DNA from: Puniceicoccales bacterium
GTDB taxonomy: Bacteria > Verrucomicrobiota > Verrucomicrobiia > Opitutales > UBA953
Assembly (NCBI GenBank): GCA_031289285.1
Contig: JAITPT010000090.1
Span: 1 to 13,068, forward strand
Direction: 5' to 3'
DNA length: 13,068 bases
Part shown: one piece after another, positions 6,540-12,783 of the stretch
How positions within the stretch are numbered: position 1 is the first letter of the stretch
How the letters are laid out: every line of letters starts with the position of its first letter
Notes under the pieces: model-generated
The model's input: the letters and a program-made list of their open reading frames with translations, nothing else
What the model was told of the DNA's origin: nothing
Databases searched by the model: none
Made by a program: the position numbers and the translations under genes

Positions 6540-8234
6540 TTACTTGATTGGGAAAACTTTTGGTGTTCCCGCTTTCTCCACGGTTGTTGGGACGCGGAAA
6601 TAGATGACGGCGTTTTTGGCGTCGGCGGGGATTTCCACGGGAGTGCTTCTTCCTGTGAGTCCGCCGATGGTGATTTTTCTATCGGCGGGAATTGGCAGTG
6701 AGAGGATTTGAATGTTTTTTGGGAGAGATGCCCATTGGCGTGTGTCGGCTTTTGCGAGAGCGTCAGCGGCGGCGCCGCCGACAGCGGCAGCTCCGAGTGA
6801 GGCGGCGGCACCTCCAAACGCTCCACCTTTCTTTTCGGCGGCTGCGCCGGCGGCTTTTTGAGCGACGACTTGCGCGGCGGTGCGAACGAGGACGCGGATG
6901 ACTTCGCGTGTTACCACAGCCGGAAACGTCTTATTGTATTCGAGTTGCGCCATGCTATCGAAGTCGGCGATAACCTCTGTTGCGTAGAATTTTCCATCGG
7001 CACCGACGGTGAGATAGGTCGGCTCGCCTGTCCATTTCCCGTTTTCTAATTTTGCGTTTTGCGGAACGATTTTTGGGAATGCCAAGGCGATTGTGACGAG
7101 CGGGACTTGTGCGGCGCGAGCGAGCGTGTTGGTTATGTTGGCGGGCGTGCCGCCTCCTTTTGCGATGCTTTTGGGGATTTCGTTAAACAACAGGCTGACG
7201 AGGTTTTTGAGTGCGCCGAAATCGCTTTTTTCCACCGGGAAGGGCACTGCGGGAATGGTAATTTTTATTTCTTTTAATTCCGGCGCGACGCCGTTTTCGA
7301 CGATTATCCAGACGTGATTTTGAACGGGTTCGCCTTTTTTTGCTTTTTCCCAATCTCTCCACGCTTGGCGGTTTCCTTTATAGAGAGCGAATGCTTCGCG
7401 GAAGCGGGTTTGGGCGGTGTCATAGGCTCCCTTTAGGTCGGCGCCTGATTTTGATTGTGCGCCGAGCAGTGCGGAAAGGCCGGCGATATACGAAGAGAAC
7501 GGATTGATTAGGACGCTGTTTCCAGCAAAGGCGGAGTCGTTGGCGGCGGCGCTTTGTTCGTGTGTGTAAGAAATGCTGGGGAAGGAAAGCCCCGGTGTCT
7601 TTTTTGCGACTTCGGCCTTCAATTTGTCTTCGTTTTTAAAGCGGGCTTGCGCGAGCTGGATAACTTCTTCGGTTATCAGGAAGTAGTCTTTTGAGAAGTT
7701 ACCTTTTTGTATATCGAGCAGCGTAATGTAATTGGCGATTTGGAAGCGCTCGAAGATTTTGGCGGCGTAGGAGAGTTGGTTATCGTTCACCAAGATGGCG
7801 GCGATGTATTTGGCGACATCGGCGAACTGTTCGTTGTCGAGTATTCGCCACGCCTTGTCGGCGGCTTCAAAATCGCTTTGGGCGGTGTCGAGGTATTTTG
7901 CAGCGTCGGCGGGGTCGGTTGCGTTGGTGCCCGCGAGGAAGGCGGCGTTTCCGCGGTTGAGTTGCCATTGGAGGTTGGCGGGTTTTGCGAACTCGGCGGG
8001 TTTGTCGCCGACTCCGGAGGATTTCGTGGCAGTTTCAGTCGCGGCGGCATAGTCGCTGTTTTTGAACTGCGTGTTGTATTGGCTCAGGTCGGGCGAGCCG
8101 CAACCGGAGAATGTGGCCGCGAGCGCGAGACCGGCGAGCGAGGCAAACCAGCGGCGCGAAAAGCGGGGGGCGTGGGCGGCGGCGGAATGGCCGGCGGCGG
8201 TGGAAGTTCGTTTGTGGAGGGAAGGATGTTTCAT
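6540..8234 (-). CDS. COG3014 family lipoprotein
   Basis: This is a 564-residue exported protein. A long basic leader (residues 1-29, containing SRRWF, which resembles a Tat motif) precedes a hydrophobic segment and lipobox TFSGC with Cys45. Residues about 50-300 form a helical, TPR-like region (QWQLNRGNAAFLAG, AAKYLDTAQSDFEAADKAW, INPFSSYIAGLSALLGA, YDTAQTRFREAFALYKGN). The C-terminal part (about 306-564) contains strands HVWIIVENGVAPELKEIKI, the helix REVIRVLVRTAAQVVAQKA, a Gly/Ala-rich stretch (about 460-495) and ADTRQWASLPKNIQILSLPI, a characteristic block of the COG3014 family. In gammaproteobacteria this family is encoded directly before ycfL and lpoB, as here. Function is unknown; the context points to the cell envelope. 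The frame runs open to 8975, but that extension is Pro/Ser/Arg low complexity overlapping the preceding gene, so I chose the ATG at 8234. Confidence 0.75.
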   Translation of the reverse strand: MKHPSLHKRTSTAAGHSAAAHAPRFSRRWFASLAGLALAATFSGCGSPDLSQYNTQFKNSDYAAATETATKSSGVGDKPAEFAKPANLQWQLNRGNAAFLAGTNATDPADAAKYLDTAQSDFEAADKAWRILDNEQFADVAKYIAAILVNDNQLSYAAKIFERFQIANYITLLDIQKGNFSKDYFLITEEVIQLAQARFKNEDKLKAEVAKKTPGLSFPSISYTHEQSAAANDSAFAGNSVLINPFSSYIAGLSALLGAQSKSGADLKGAYDTAQTRFREAFALYKGNRQAWRDWEKAKKGEPVQNHVWIIVENGVAPELKEIKITIPAVPFPVEKSDFGALKNLVSLLFNEIPKSIAKGGGTPANITNTLARAAQVPLVTIALAFPKIVPQNAKLENGKWTGEPTYLTVGADGKFYATEVIADFDSMAQLEYNKTFPAVVTREVIRVLVRTAAQVVAQKAAGAAAEKKGGAFGGAAASLGAAAVGGAAADALAKADTRQWASLPKNIQILSLPIPADRKITIGGLTGRSTPVEIPADAKNAVIYFRVPTTVEKAGTPKVFPIK

Positions 8235-8241
8235 CGGTGAA

Positions 8242-8306
8242 GTTGTGTTGGTGTTGGTGGAGGTGTTGGTTGGTGTTGGTTGTGTTGGTGGTGTTGGTGG
8301 TGGTGA
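8242..8306 (-). repeat. Low-complexity GGTGTT-type tract in the 5' leader of the COG3014-type gene
   Basis: The plus strand is an irregular run of ggtgttggt and ggtggtgtt units. On the transcribed minus strand this is a C/A-rich leader (CACCAACA units) immediately before the ATG at 8234. Being poor in G and U, such RNA would be largely unstructured and could serve as a landing site for the ribosome where no Shine-Dalgarno sequence exists. It occupies more than half of the 118-bp gap after the first gene. Confidence 0.6.
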
Positions 8307-8352
8307 AAGTGAGTTTCGAGTTGTTCGACGGGAGTGGATGGTTGAGGGATTG

Positions 8353-9048
8353 TTATTTTGCGGACTGCCAGCTTGTCGGCGGCAATTCGGGAACGGGTTT
8401 GAGAGTGGCGTCGGTGGGCGGCGGCGGGGGATTTGTCGGAATGGTGAAGGCGTCGGCGAGGTCGGCGGAGGCGGGGGATGCGGCGGAGGCCGAGGCGGGG
8501 GAGGCGGAATTGCTGCTGGACGCGGCGTGCGGTTCGGCGGCTTGGGGAGCGTCGGGCGTTGTCGAGGTGGCGCGTTGTTCGCCGACTTGGGGGGCGTTGG
8601 GGAAGAAGGTGGCGCGGTAGCGGGCTTGGAGTTTGTAGTAGCCGGTGGCGACGCGCTGCTCGTGATAGACGGCGACGATGCCGACGGTGGGGTCGGTGCG
8701 CAGAACGGCGAAAACGTGGTTACGGAATTGTTGGAAGCCTTGCTTGTATTCTTGCTGCGTGATTGGCGTGAGTTCGGCGGGCGACATTGCGGGCGCGGCG
8801 ACGGTGCGGGCGGTTCGGTTGCCGGCGAGCGGCGCGGCGTCTTGCGCGAGGAGCGATGCGGGTGTGGCGACGAGGGCGAGCGTGCTGCTGGCGAACGCGG
8901 CGGCGACAGGCGCGAGTTGACGCCAAGGTCGGAAGCGCTGGCGGGAGGTTGTCTTGGGGACGGGCGCGTTGGCATTTTGGGTGCTGCCTGCGGCGGTTAG
9001 GGCTTTGGGCGTCGTTGCCCGCGGCGTGGTGGTATATGTTTTGAGCAT
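8353..9048 (-). CDS. Secreted protein of unknown function, first gene of the envelope locus
   Basis: This is a 231-residue protein. A long basic leader (residues 1-45) and a hydrophobic stretch (about 46-64) end in SLLAQD, a plausible signal peptidase I site after Ala69. The only well-ordered part is residues about 88-152 (MSPAELTPITQQEYKQGFQQFRNHVFAVLRTDPTVGIVAVYHEQRVATGYYKL), a small alpha/beta segment. Residues about 155-231 are Ala/Ser/Pro-rich low complexity. I recognise no family. I chose the ATG at 9048 rather than 9294 because the extension reads through the intergenic hairpin array. Same-strand continuity with the lipoprotein genes and a signal peptide support this strand over the Gly/Arg-rich plus-strand ORFs that overlap it. 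It is probably the promoter-proximal gene of the run. The C-terminal boundary and exact start are less certain than for its neighbours. Confidence 0.58.
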   Translation of the reverse strand: MLKTYTTTPRATTPKALTAAGSTQNANAPVPKTTSRQRFRPWRQLAPVAAAFASSTLALVATPASLLAQDAAPLAGNRTARTVAAPAMSPAELTPITQQEYKQGFQQFRNHVFAVLRTDPTVGIVAVYHEQRVATGYYKLQARYRATFFPNAPQVGEQRATSTTPDAPQAAEPHAASSSNSASPASASAASPASADLADAFTIPTNPPPPPTDATLKPVPELPPTSWQSAK

Positions 9049-9283
9049 GGGAAATGGAACGCTGGCGGTTTGGAGCAGCGGGCGGGAGGACGGGGGAAGG
9101 GGTGGCGTTGGGTGGATGGGGTGCGTATGGGGTGCCGCTGGGCTGACGCCCAGCGGGCGGCGTGGTGCGCCGCGAAGGGCGCTGTTGCGCCATGCGGGTC
9201 GGAGACCCGCGCTCCCGGTGGAAAGCATTCGGTTGCACTCGCAGAAGAGGACGGCAGGATTTTCCCCGCTCAACGCTACGCTG
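9049..9283. other. Divergent intergenic region between the envelope locus and nuoM
   Basis: These 235 bases must hold the promoters of two divergent units, nuoM to the right and the envelope locus to the left, unless those lie inside genes. I find no convincing -35/-10 pair on either strand, because the region is GC-rich and low in complexity (g-rich 9080-9120). About a third of it is the four-hairpin array. Upstream-extended ORFs across this region are Pro/Arg/Gly low complexity and are not coding. Confidence 0.55.
9135..9221. repeat. Array of four consecutive perfect hairpins (structured extragenic repeat)
   Basis: Four stems follow each other with almost no spacer. CCGCTGGGC/GCCCAGCGG (9135-9143 with 9148-9156) has loop TGAC. 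GCGGCG/CGCCGC (9157-9162 with 9168-9173) has loop TGGTG. GGCGC/GCGCC (9178-9182 with 9187-9191) has loop TGTT. GCGGGTC/GACCCGC (9194-9200 with 9204-9210) has loop GGA. GCGCTCCCGGTGG at 9209-9221 nearly repeats 1575-1587, so this is probably one member of a dispersed family. Confidence 0.7.
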
Positions 9284-10873
9284 ATGTCATTCACCGCCTA
9301 TGTCCTCCCGCTGCTGTTGCTGGTGCCGTTTGGGGCCGGAGTGCTGCTCTTCGCATTGGGGAAATTGCAAACCCTCCGAACCCCCGTGGAGTTCAGCGCA
9401 GACACGCCACCGCCGCCGCCGGAGCCGGCGCCTCCAACGCCGCTGCACCCCGCCGCCCGGCTGCTCGCCTACACCGGGTTTTGCCTGCCCGCGCTCTACG
9501 CCGTCGCCCTCTGCGCGCTGTTCGCCAACGCCGTCAACCCCGCCACCGGCTACGCTTGGCTCGCGCAGACGCCGCTGGAAATTTCGTGGTTGGGCGTGTC
9601 GCTGATGTTCGGACTGAACGGCCTCTCGCTGCCGCTCTTCACGCTGGCCGCGCTGGTGGGCGCCGCCGCCGGCATCCAGGCCATCCACGGCGGCGCAGAC
9701 AACAAACCCGCCTTCCTCGCGCTGCTGCTTTTTATGCTCGGCGCGGCACTCGCGATGTTCGCGTCGGTGGACGTGTTTTTCTTCTACTTTTTCCACGAGA
9801 CTGCGCTGATACCGGCGTTCTTGCTGCTTCTGTATTGGGGCGGGCAGGGGCGGCGCACGGCGGCAATTCAGATGGCGGTCTATCTCACGTTTGGGGCGAT
9901 GGCGACGCTGGCGGGCATCCTCCTGCTCGCGCTCAAGAGTGGCACGACGAACCTCATTTTGCTCAAAGCCGTCTTCGCGACGGCGCCGCTCGCGGCCCCG
10001 ACGGCGGGCTGGATTTTCGGGCTGCTGTTGCTTGGCTTCGGCGTCTCCGCCGCGCTCTTCCCGTTTCACTCGTGGGCGCCCGCCGCCTATACCGAGGCGC
10101 CCGCGCCGGCGTCTATGCTGCTCGCGGGCGTGTTCCGCCAATTCGGCCCCTACGGCCTCCTGCAGCTCGGTGCGCTGCTCGCGCCAGCGGGCCTCGTGCG
10201 CTGGGCGCCGGTGTTGCTCTGGCTCGCGCTGGGCAACGTCGTCGTCATCGGCGTCATCACGCTCGGCCAACGCCACCTCAAGGATCTGTTTTCCTACGCC
10301 ACGGTGGCGCAGGCGGGGCTGTGTTTTCTCGGCGTCTATGCCTGCGTAGCGGGCGGCGCGGTGGCGCAGGCCGGGGCCGGGGCGGCGGTGTTTTTGATGT
10401 TCGGCAACGGCCTTGCCACGGCGGCGCTTTTCCTGCTCGGGCACGGCGTCTGGCAGCGCACGGGCGCGCTGGAGTTTGGCAGCATCGGCGGCGGCCTCGC
10501 GCAACGCGCACCGGTGCTCGCGGCGTTTTTCGTGGCAGCGGCGATGGCGTTCCTTGGCCTGCCGGGGTTCGCCGGGTTCTGGGGCGAGCTGGGCGTGTTC
10601 ACCGCGCTCAGCGGCGCCGGGCTGGCGACGTGGCAACTCGCCCTCGTCGGAGCCGGGGTTGCCATTGCCGCAGTGACGATGCTCCGCGCCGTGGCGGCGG
10701 TCTTCTTCGGCCCGGAGACGGCTGTTTTCAAGGCCCGCGTGGAGGCGCACCCCGTCCGCGACATCGCCCCAAATGAACGCGCCGCCGCCGGCCTGCTTCT
10801 CGCCGCCGCGCTTGTCGCCGGGTTCTGGCCGCGCCTGTTTGGCGACGCGCTTGCCGCCGCGCTCCAACCCTAA
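9284..10873 (+). CDS. nuoM: NADH-quinone oxidoreductase subunit M (complex I antiporter-like subunit), atypical channel residues
   Basis: This 529-residue polytopic membrane protein (about 14 helices) belongs to the Mrp antiporter-like family that forms the proton-pumping arm of complex I. Conserved blocks are FFHETALIPAFLL (Glu172, equivalent to E. coli NuoM Glu144), FPFHSWAPAAYTEAP (His262), YGLLQL, and LGLPGFAGFWGEL (Glu435, equivalent to Glu407). Ungapped comparison of these blocks with E. coli NuoM, from memory, gives four changes on the proton path: Lys234 to Ser255, Lys265 to Gln286, His322 to Gln343 and His348 to Asn375. A Pro-rich insertion at residues about 39-56 lies between helices 1 and 2. 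The ATG at 9284 places the first helix (AYVLPLLLLVPFGAG) at the N-terminus; extensions to 8954 cross the hairpin array. No Shine-Dalgarno sequence is seen. nuoL is not upstream; nuoN follows after 69 bp. Confidence 0.9.
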   Translation: MSFTAYVLPLLLLVPFGAGVLLFALGKLQTLRTPVEFSADTPPPPPEPAPPTPLHPAARLLAYTGFCLPALYAVALCALFANAVNPATGYAWLAQTPLEISWLGVSLMFGLNGLSLPLFTLAALVGAAAGIQAIHGGADNKPAFLALLLFMLGAALAMFASVDVFFFYFFHETALIPAFLLLLYWGGQGRRTAAIQMAVYLTFGAMATLAGILLLALKSGTTNLILLKAVFATAPLAAPTAGWIFGLLLLGFGVSAALFPFHSWAPAAYTEAPAPASMLLAGVFRQFGPYGLLQLGALLAPAGLVRWAPVLLWLALGNVVVIGVITLGQRHLKDLFSYATVAQAGLCFLGVYACVAGGAVAQAGAGAAVFLMFGNGLATAALFLLGHGVWQRTGALEFGSIGGGLAQRAPVLAAFFVAAAMAFLGLPGFAGFWGELGVFTALSGAGLATWQLALVGAGVAIAAVTMLRAVAAVFFGPETAVFKARVEAHPVRDIAPNERAAAGLLLAAALVAGFWPRLFGDALAAALQP

Positions 10874-10942
10874 TTTCCCGCCAACCCGCCAACCCGCGAA
10901 ACCCGCCCGCCAACCTGCCAACTCACCCCGCACACCGCCCGT
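10874..10942 (+). other. nuoM-nuoN spacer with CCGCCAAC-type repeats
   Basis: The 69-bp spacer is nearly free of G runs and carries repeated cgccaac words (about 10878-10920: cccgccaacccgcc, cgcccgccaacctgcc). There is no Shine-Dalgarno sequence before the nuoN ATG at 10943. On the plus strand this gives a C/A-rich, poorly structured leader of the same general type as those before the lipoprotein genes. Confidence 0.5.
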
Positions 10943-12457
10943 ATGGAAACCCTCTTTCAATGGAGCGCGCTGCTCCCGGAAATCGTCGTCGCCGCCACGG
11001 CGCTGCTCCTGCTCGTGCTGGGTGCCGCGCTGCCCGCCGCGCACAAGCGCGAGTTGCCCAGTGTGGCGCTCGCTGGCCTCGCCACCGCCGCGCTCGCCGC
11101 CGCGCAAGATGCCCTGCCCGCCGCCGACGCCGCGTTTCCCGTGCTCTGGGCGCGCCTGTTTTTTCTGGCCGCCGCCTTCTTTACGGTCTGGTCGGGCGCC
11201 CAATTTGTCCGGCGAAAAAATCTGTCTGACGCCGCGTTTCCCGTGCTCGTCCTCGTGGTGACGGCGGCGTTTATGCGCCTCGTTCAGAGTGAAAACTTCG
11301 TGGAGTTTTTTGTCGCGTTTGAGGTCGCGACGATCGGCCTGAGCCTGCTCGTGGTGTTTAACCGGGCGAGCGGCGTCGCCCTTGAGGCCGGGATGAAGCA
11401 CCTACTCCCCGGCGCGTTTTCCGGCGTGTTGCTCCTGCTCGGCGTCGCCCTTCTCTACGGCGCGGCGAGCAACCCTGCGCTCAACGGCGGCGCGTTGGCG
11501 ACGAGTGGCAGTCCGCTCGATTTTGCCGTGCTTCGCGGCTTCATCGCCGCGCATCTGGCGCACCCGCTGGTGCTCGGTGGGGCCGCGCTCGTCACCGCCG
11601 CCACGGCCTTCAAGGTCGGGATGTTTCCGTTTCAATTTTGGGTTCCGGACGTCTATCAAGGCGCGCCGATGCCAGTGGCGGCGTTCCTCGCCACGGCGGC
11701 GAAAACCGCCGGAGTTCTCGCGCTGTTTCTGTTGATGGCTGGCCCCTTCGAGGCGCTTTGCGTGCGCGGTGGCGGCGGCGTGAGCGGCGTGGGGCCGCTG
11801 TTTGCGTTGGTCTCGATAATGGCCGGGGCGACGCTCGTGCTCGCCAACCTCACCGCGCTGGGGCAGGCCAACGTCAAGCGGTTGATGGGCCTCTCGAGCC
11901 TTTCGCACGCCGGGTTTATGCTGATTGCCGTGCTCGCGGCGGTGCGCGTGCCGGGCGTCTTCAGCTTTTGCGCGTTGTTCTTTTACGCCGCCGCGCACCT
12001 CGCGGGCGCAGCGGCGACGTTTGGCGTGATGGGCGAAGTCGCCGCCGCCGCCGGGGGCGGGGGCGACGAGGACGACGGAGCCTTCCTGCGCACGTCCGAT
12101 TACCAGCTGCTCCGCGAGCGCCACCCGCTCCTCGCCACGGTGCTCTGCGCGGGGCTTGGCTCGCTCGCCGGGGCACCGCCGACGCTGGGTTTCTTTGCGA
12201 AGTTCGGGGTGCTTGCAGCGGCATTTCAGGCGGGGTTGTGGACGCTTTCCGGGGTGGCGTTGCTCAGCATTTGCGCGGGCGTGTATTACTATTTTGCGTG
12301 GATTCGCGAAGCCTTCCAGCGGCTCTGGGTTCCGGCGGAGCGGCGGCGCGATTTCGCCGCCGCGCCCGTGGTGGTGCCGCTCGGCGTGCGCGTGGTGTTG
12401 GCCGTGTTGGCGGCGGTGCTGCTCTTCGGGGGCTTGGTGCCGGGGGTGCTGCCGTAG
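10943..12457 (+). CDS. nuoN: NADH-quinone oxidoreductase subunit N (complex I antiporter-like subunit)
   Basis: This 504-residue polytopic membrane protein forms one of the proton channels in the membrane arm of complex I. The family residues needed for pumping are all visible: Glu127 in FVAFEVATIGLSLL (E. coli Glu133 position), Lys224 in TAFKVGMFPFQFW (Lys217), Lys254 in ATAAKTAG (Lys247) and Lys420 in PPTLGFFAKF (Lys395). VPDVYQGAPMPVAAF and NVKRLMGLSSLSHAGF are classic NuoN blocks. PFQ replaces the usual PFH at Gln231. A Gly/Asp/Glu-rich insertion lies at residues about 369-380. The length is close to the family norm. It is co-directional with nuoM and probably co-transcribed. Its intact channel contrasts with the altered one in NuoM. 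Confidence 0.95.
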   Translation: METLFQWSALLPEIVVAATALLLLVLGAALPAAHKRELPSVALAGLATAALAAAQDALPAADAAFPVLWARLFFLAAAFFTVWSGAQFVRRKNLSDAAFPVLVLVVTAAFMRLVQSENFVEFFVAFEVATIGLSLLVVFNRASGVALEAGMKHLLPGAFSGVLLLLGVALLYGAASNPALNGGALATSGSPLDFAVLRGFIAAHLAHPLVLGGAALVTAATAFKVGMFPFQFWVPDVYQGAPMPVAAFLATAAKTAGVLALFLLMAGPFEALCVRGGGGVSGVGPLFALVSIMAGATLVLANLTALGQANVKRLMGLSSLSHAGFMLIAVLAAVRVPGVFSFCALFFYAAAHLAGAAATFGVMGEVAAAAGGGGDEDDGAFLRTSDYQLLRERHPLLATVLCAGLGSLAGAPPTLGFFAKFGVLAAAFQAGLWTLSGVALLSICAGVYYYFAWIREAFQRLWVPAERRRDFAAAPVVVPLGVRVVLAVLAAVLLFGGLVPGVLP

Positions 12458-12529
12458 GGGGCGAAGCGGCGGGCGGTGGGGCGGCGGGAAGGAGCGGGAG
12501 CGGAGGGAGGGGTGTTGCCTGCGCTGAAT
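12458..12529. other. Short GC-rich spacer between nuoN and the tRNA
   Basis: The 72 bases are mostly G and C (gggcggtggggcggcggg). nuoN and the minus-strand tRNA converge here, so both should terminate in it, but I see no hairpin followed by a T-run on either strand. Confidence 0.4.
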
Positions 12530-12603
12530 TGGTTGACCGACCAAGATTCGAACTTGGACAAAGGGTACCAAAAACCCTTGTGCTACCATTACACCATCGG
12601 TCA
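12530..12603 (-). tRNA. tRNA-Gln (anticodon TTG), CCA encoded
   Basis: On the minus strand the sequence folds into a complete cloverleaf. Acceptor TGACCGA (12603-12597) pairs perfectly with TCGGTCA (12540-12534). The D-arm has a 3-bp GTG/CAC stem with loop TAATGGTAG. The anticodon stem AGGGT/ACCCT holds loop TTTTGGT, so the anticodon is TTG, reading CAA and CAG. The variable loop has 4 nt, the T-stem is CCAAG/CTTGG and the T-loop is TTCGAAT. The discriminator is A (12533) and CCA is encoded (12532-12530). The U1-A72 pair is typical of tRNA-Gln. A perfect TTGACA lies upstream at 12651-12646, but no good -10 follows at the right distance. Confidence 0.96.
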
Positions 12604-12783
12604 GCGGAAAATCGAAGGGGCGCAGGCTCCAAAACGCGGCGTGGTTGTCAACAGGGAAAATGAAGGGGGCGGCGGGTGGGAGGAGGGCGGCGGGTGGGAG
12701 GAGACACCGTGAACGGTGCCCACAGAACTTCCTGGATGAATGGGCGAGGTGCGGGAGGAAGGTGGCATTTCTTTTTGGTCGCG
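12604..12783. other. Intergenic region between the tRNA and pdxH
   Basis: This 180-bp stretch lies downstream of pdxH and upstream of the tRNA, both on the minus strand. It holds a TTGACA box on the minus strand (12651-12646), an 18-bp tandem repeat and a short palindrome. Plus-strand ORFs across it (for example 12645-13061) run antisense into pdxH and are not supported. Confidence 0.5.
12668..12718. repeat. 18-bp tandem duplication plus short palindrome
   Basis: ggcggcgggtgggaggag occurs twice in a row (12668-12685 and 12686-12703). It is followed by the hairpin CACCGT-ga-ACGGTG (12705-12718). The hairpin lies between pdxH and the tRNA in the pdxH transcript and could help end it, though no U-tract follows. 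The GT-free minus strand is C/T-rich. Confidence 0.6.

Noticed and set aside
8235..8975. Upstream extension of the COG3014-type gene (247 extra residues)
   Set aside because: The extension is Pro/Ser/Arg/Thr low complexity and overlaps the preceding gene in another frame; the ATG at 8234 restores a lipoprotein signal.
8062..9000. 312-residue plus-strand ORF opposite the small secreted protein
   Set aside because: It has Gly/Val/Arg low complexity and crosses the GGTGTT tract and the end of the COG3014-type gene; the minus-strand reading has a signal peptide and fits the gene run.
9070..10776. 568-residue plus-strand ORF in another frame over nuoM
   Set aside because: It is an Arg/Ala/Gly-rich shadow of nuoM without any recognisable domain and runs through the hairpin array.
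9287..11401. 704-residue minus-strand ORF
   Set aside because: It is antisense to nuoM and nuoN, is almost all Arg/Glu/Gly/His/Gln and shows no fold or family; long antisense ORFs are expected opposite very GC-rich genes.
11402..12589. 395-residue minus-strand ORF
   Set aside because: It is antisense to nuoN and overlaps the tRNA; its composition is that of a GC-driven shadow.
12623..12651. sigma70 promoter for the tRNA
   Set aside because: The -35 TTGACA is perfect but the expected -10 position reads AGCCTG; not enough to annotate as a promoter.
11638..12663. 341-residue plus-strand ORF across nuoN and the tRNA
   Set aside because: It is in a different frame from nuoN, is Arg/Gly-rich and reads through the antisense tRNA.
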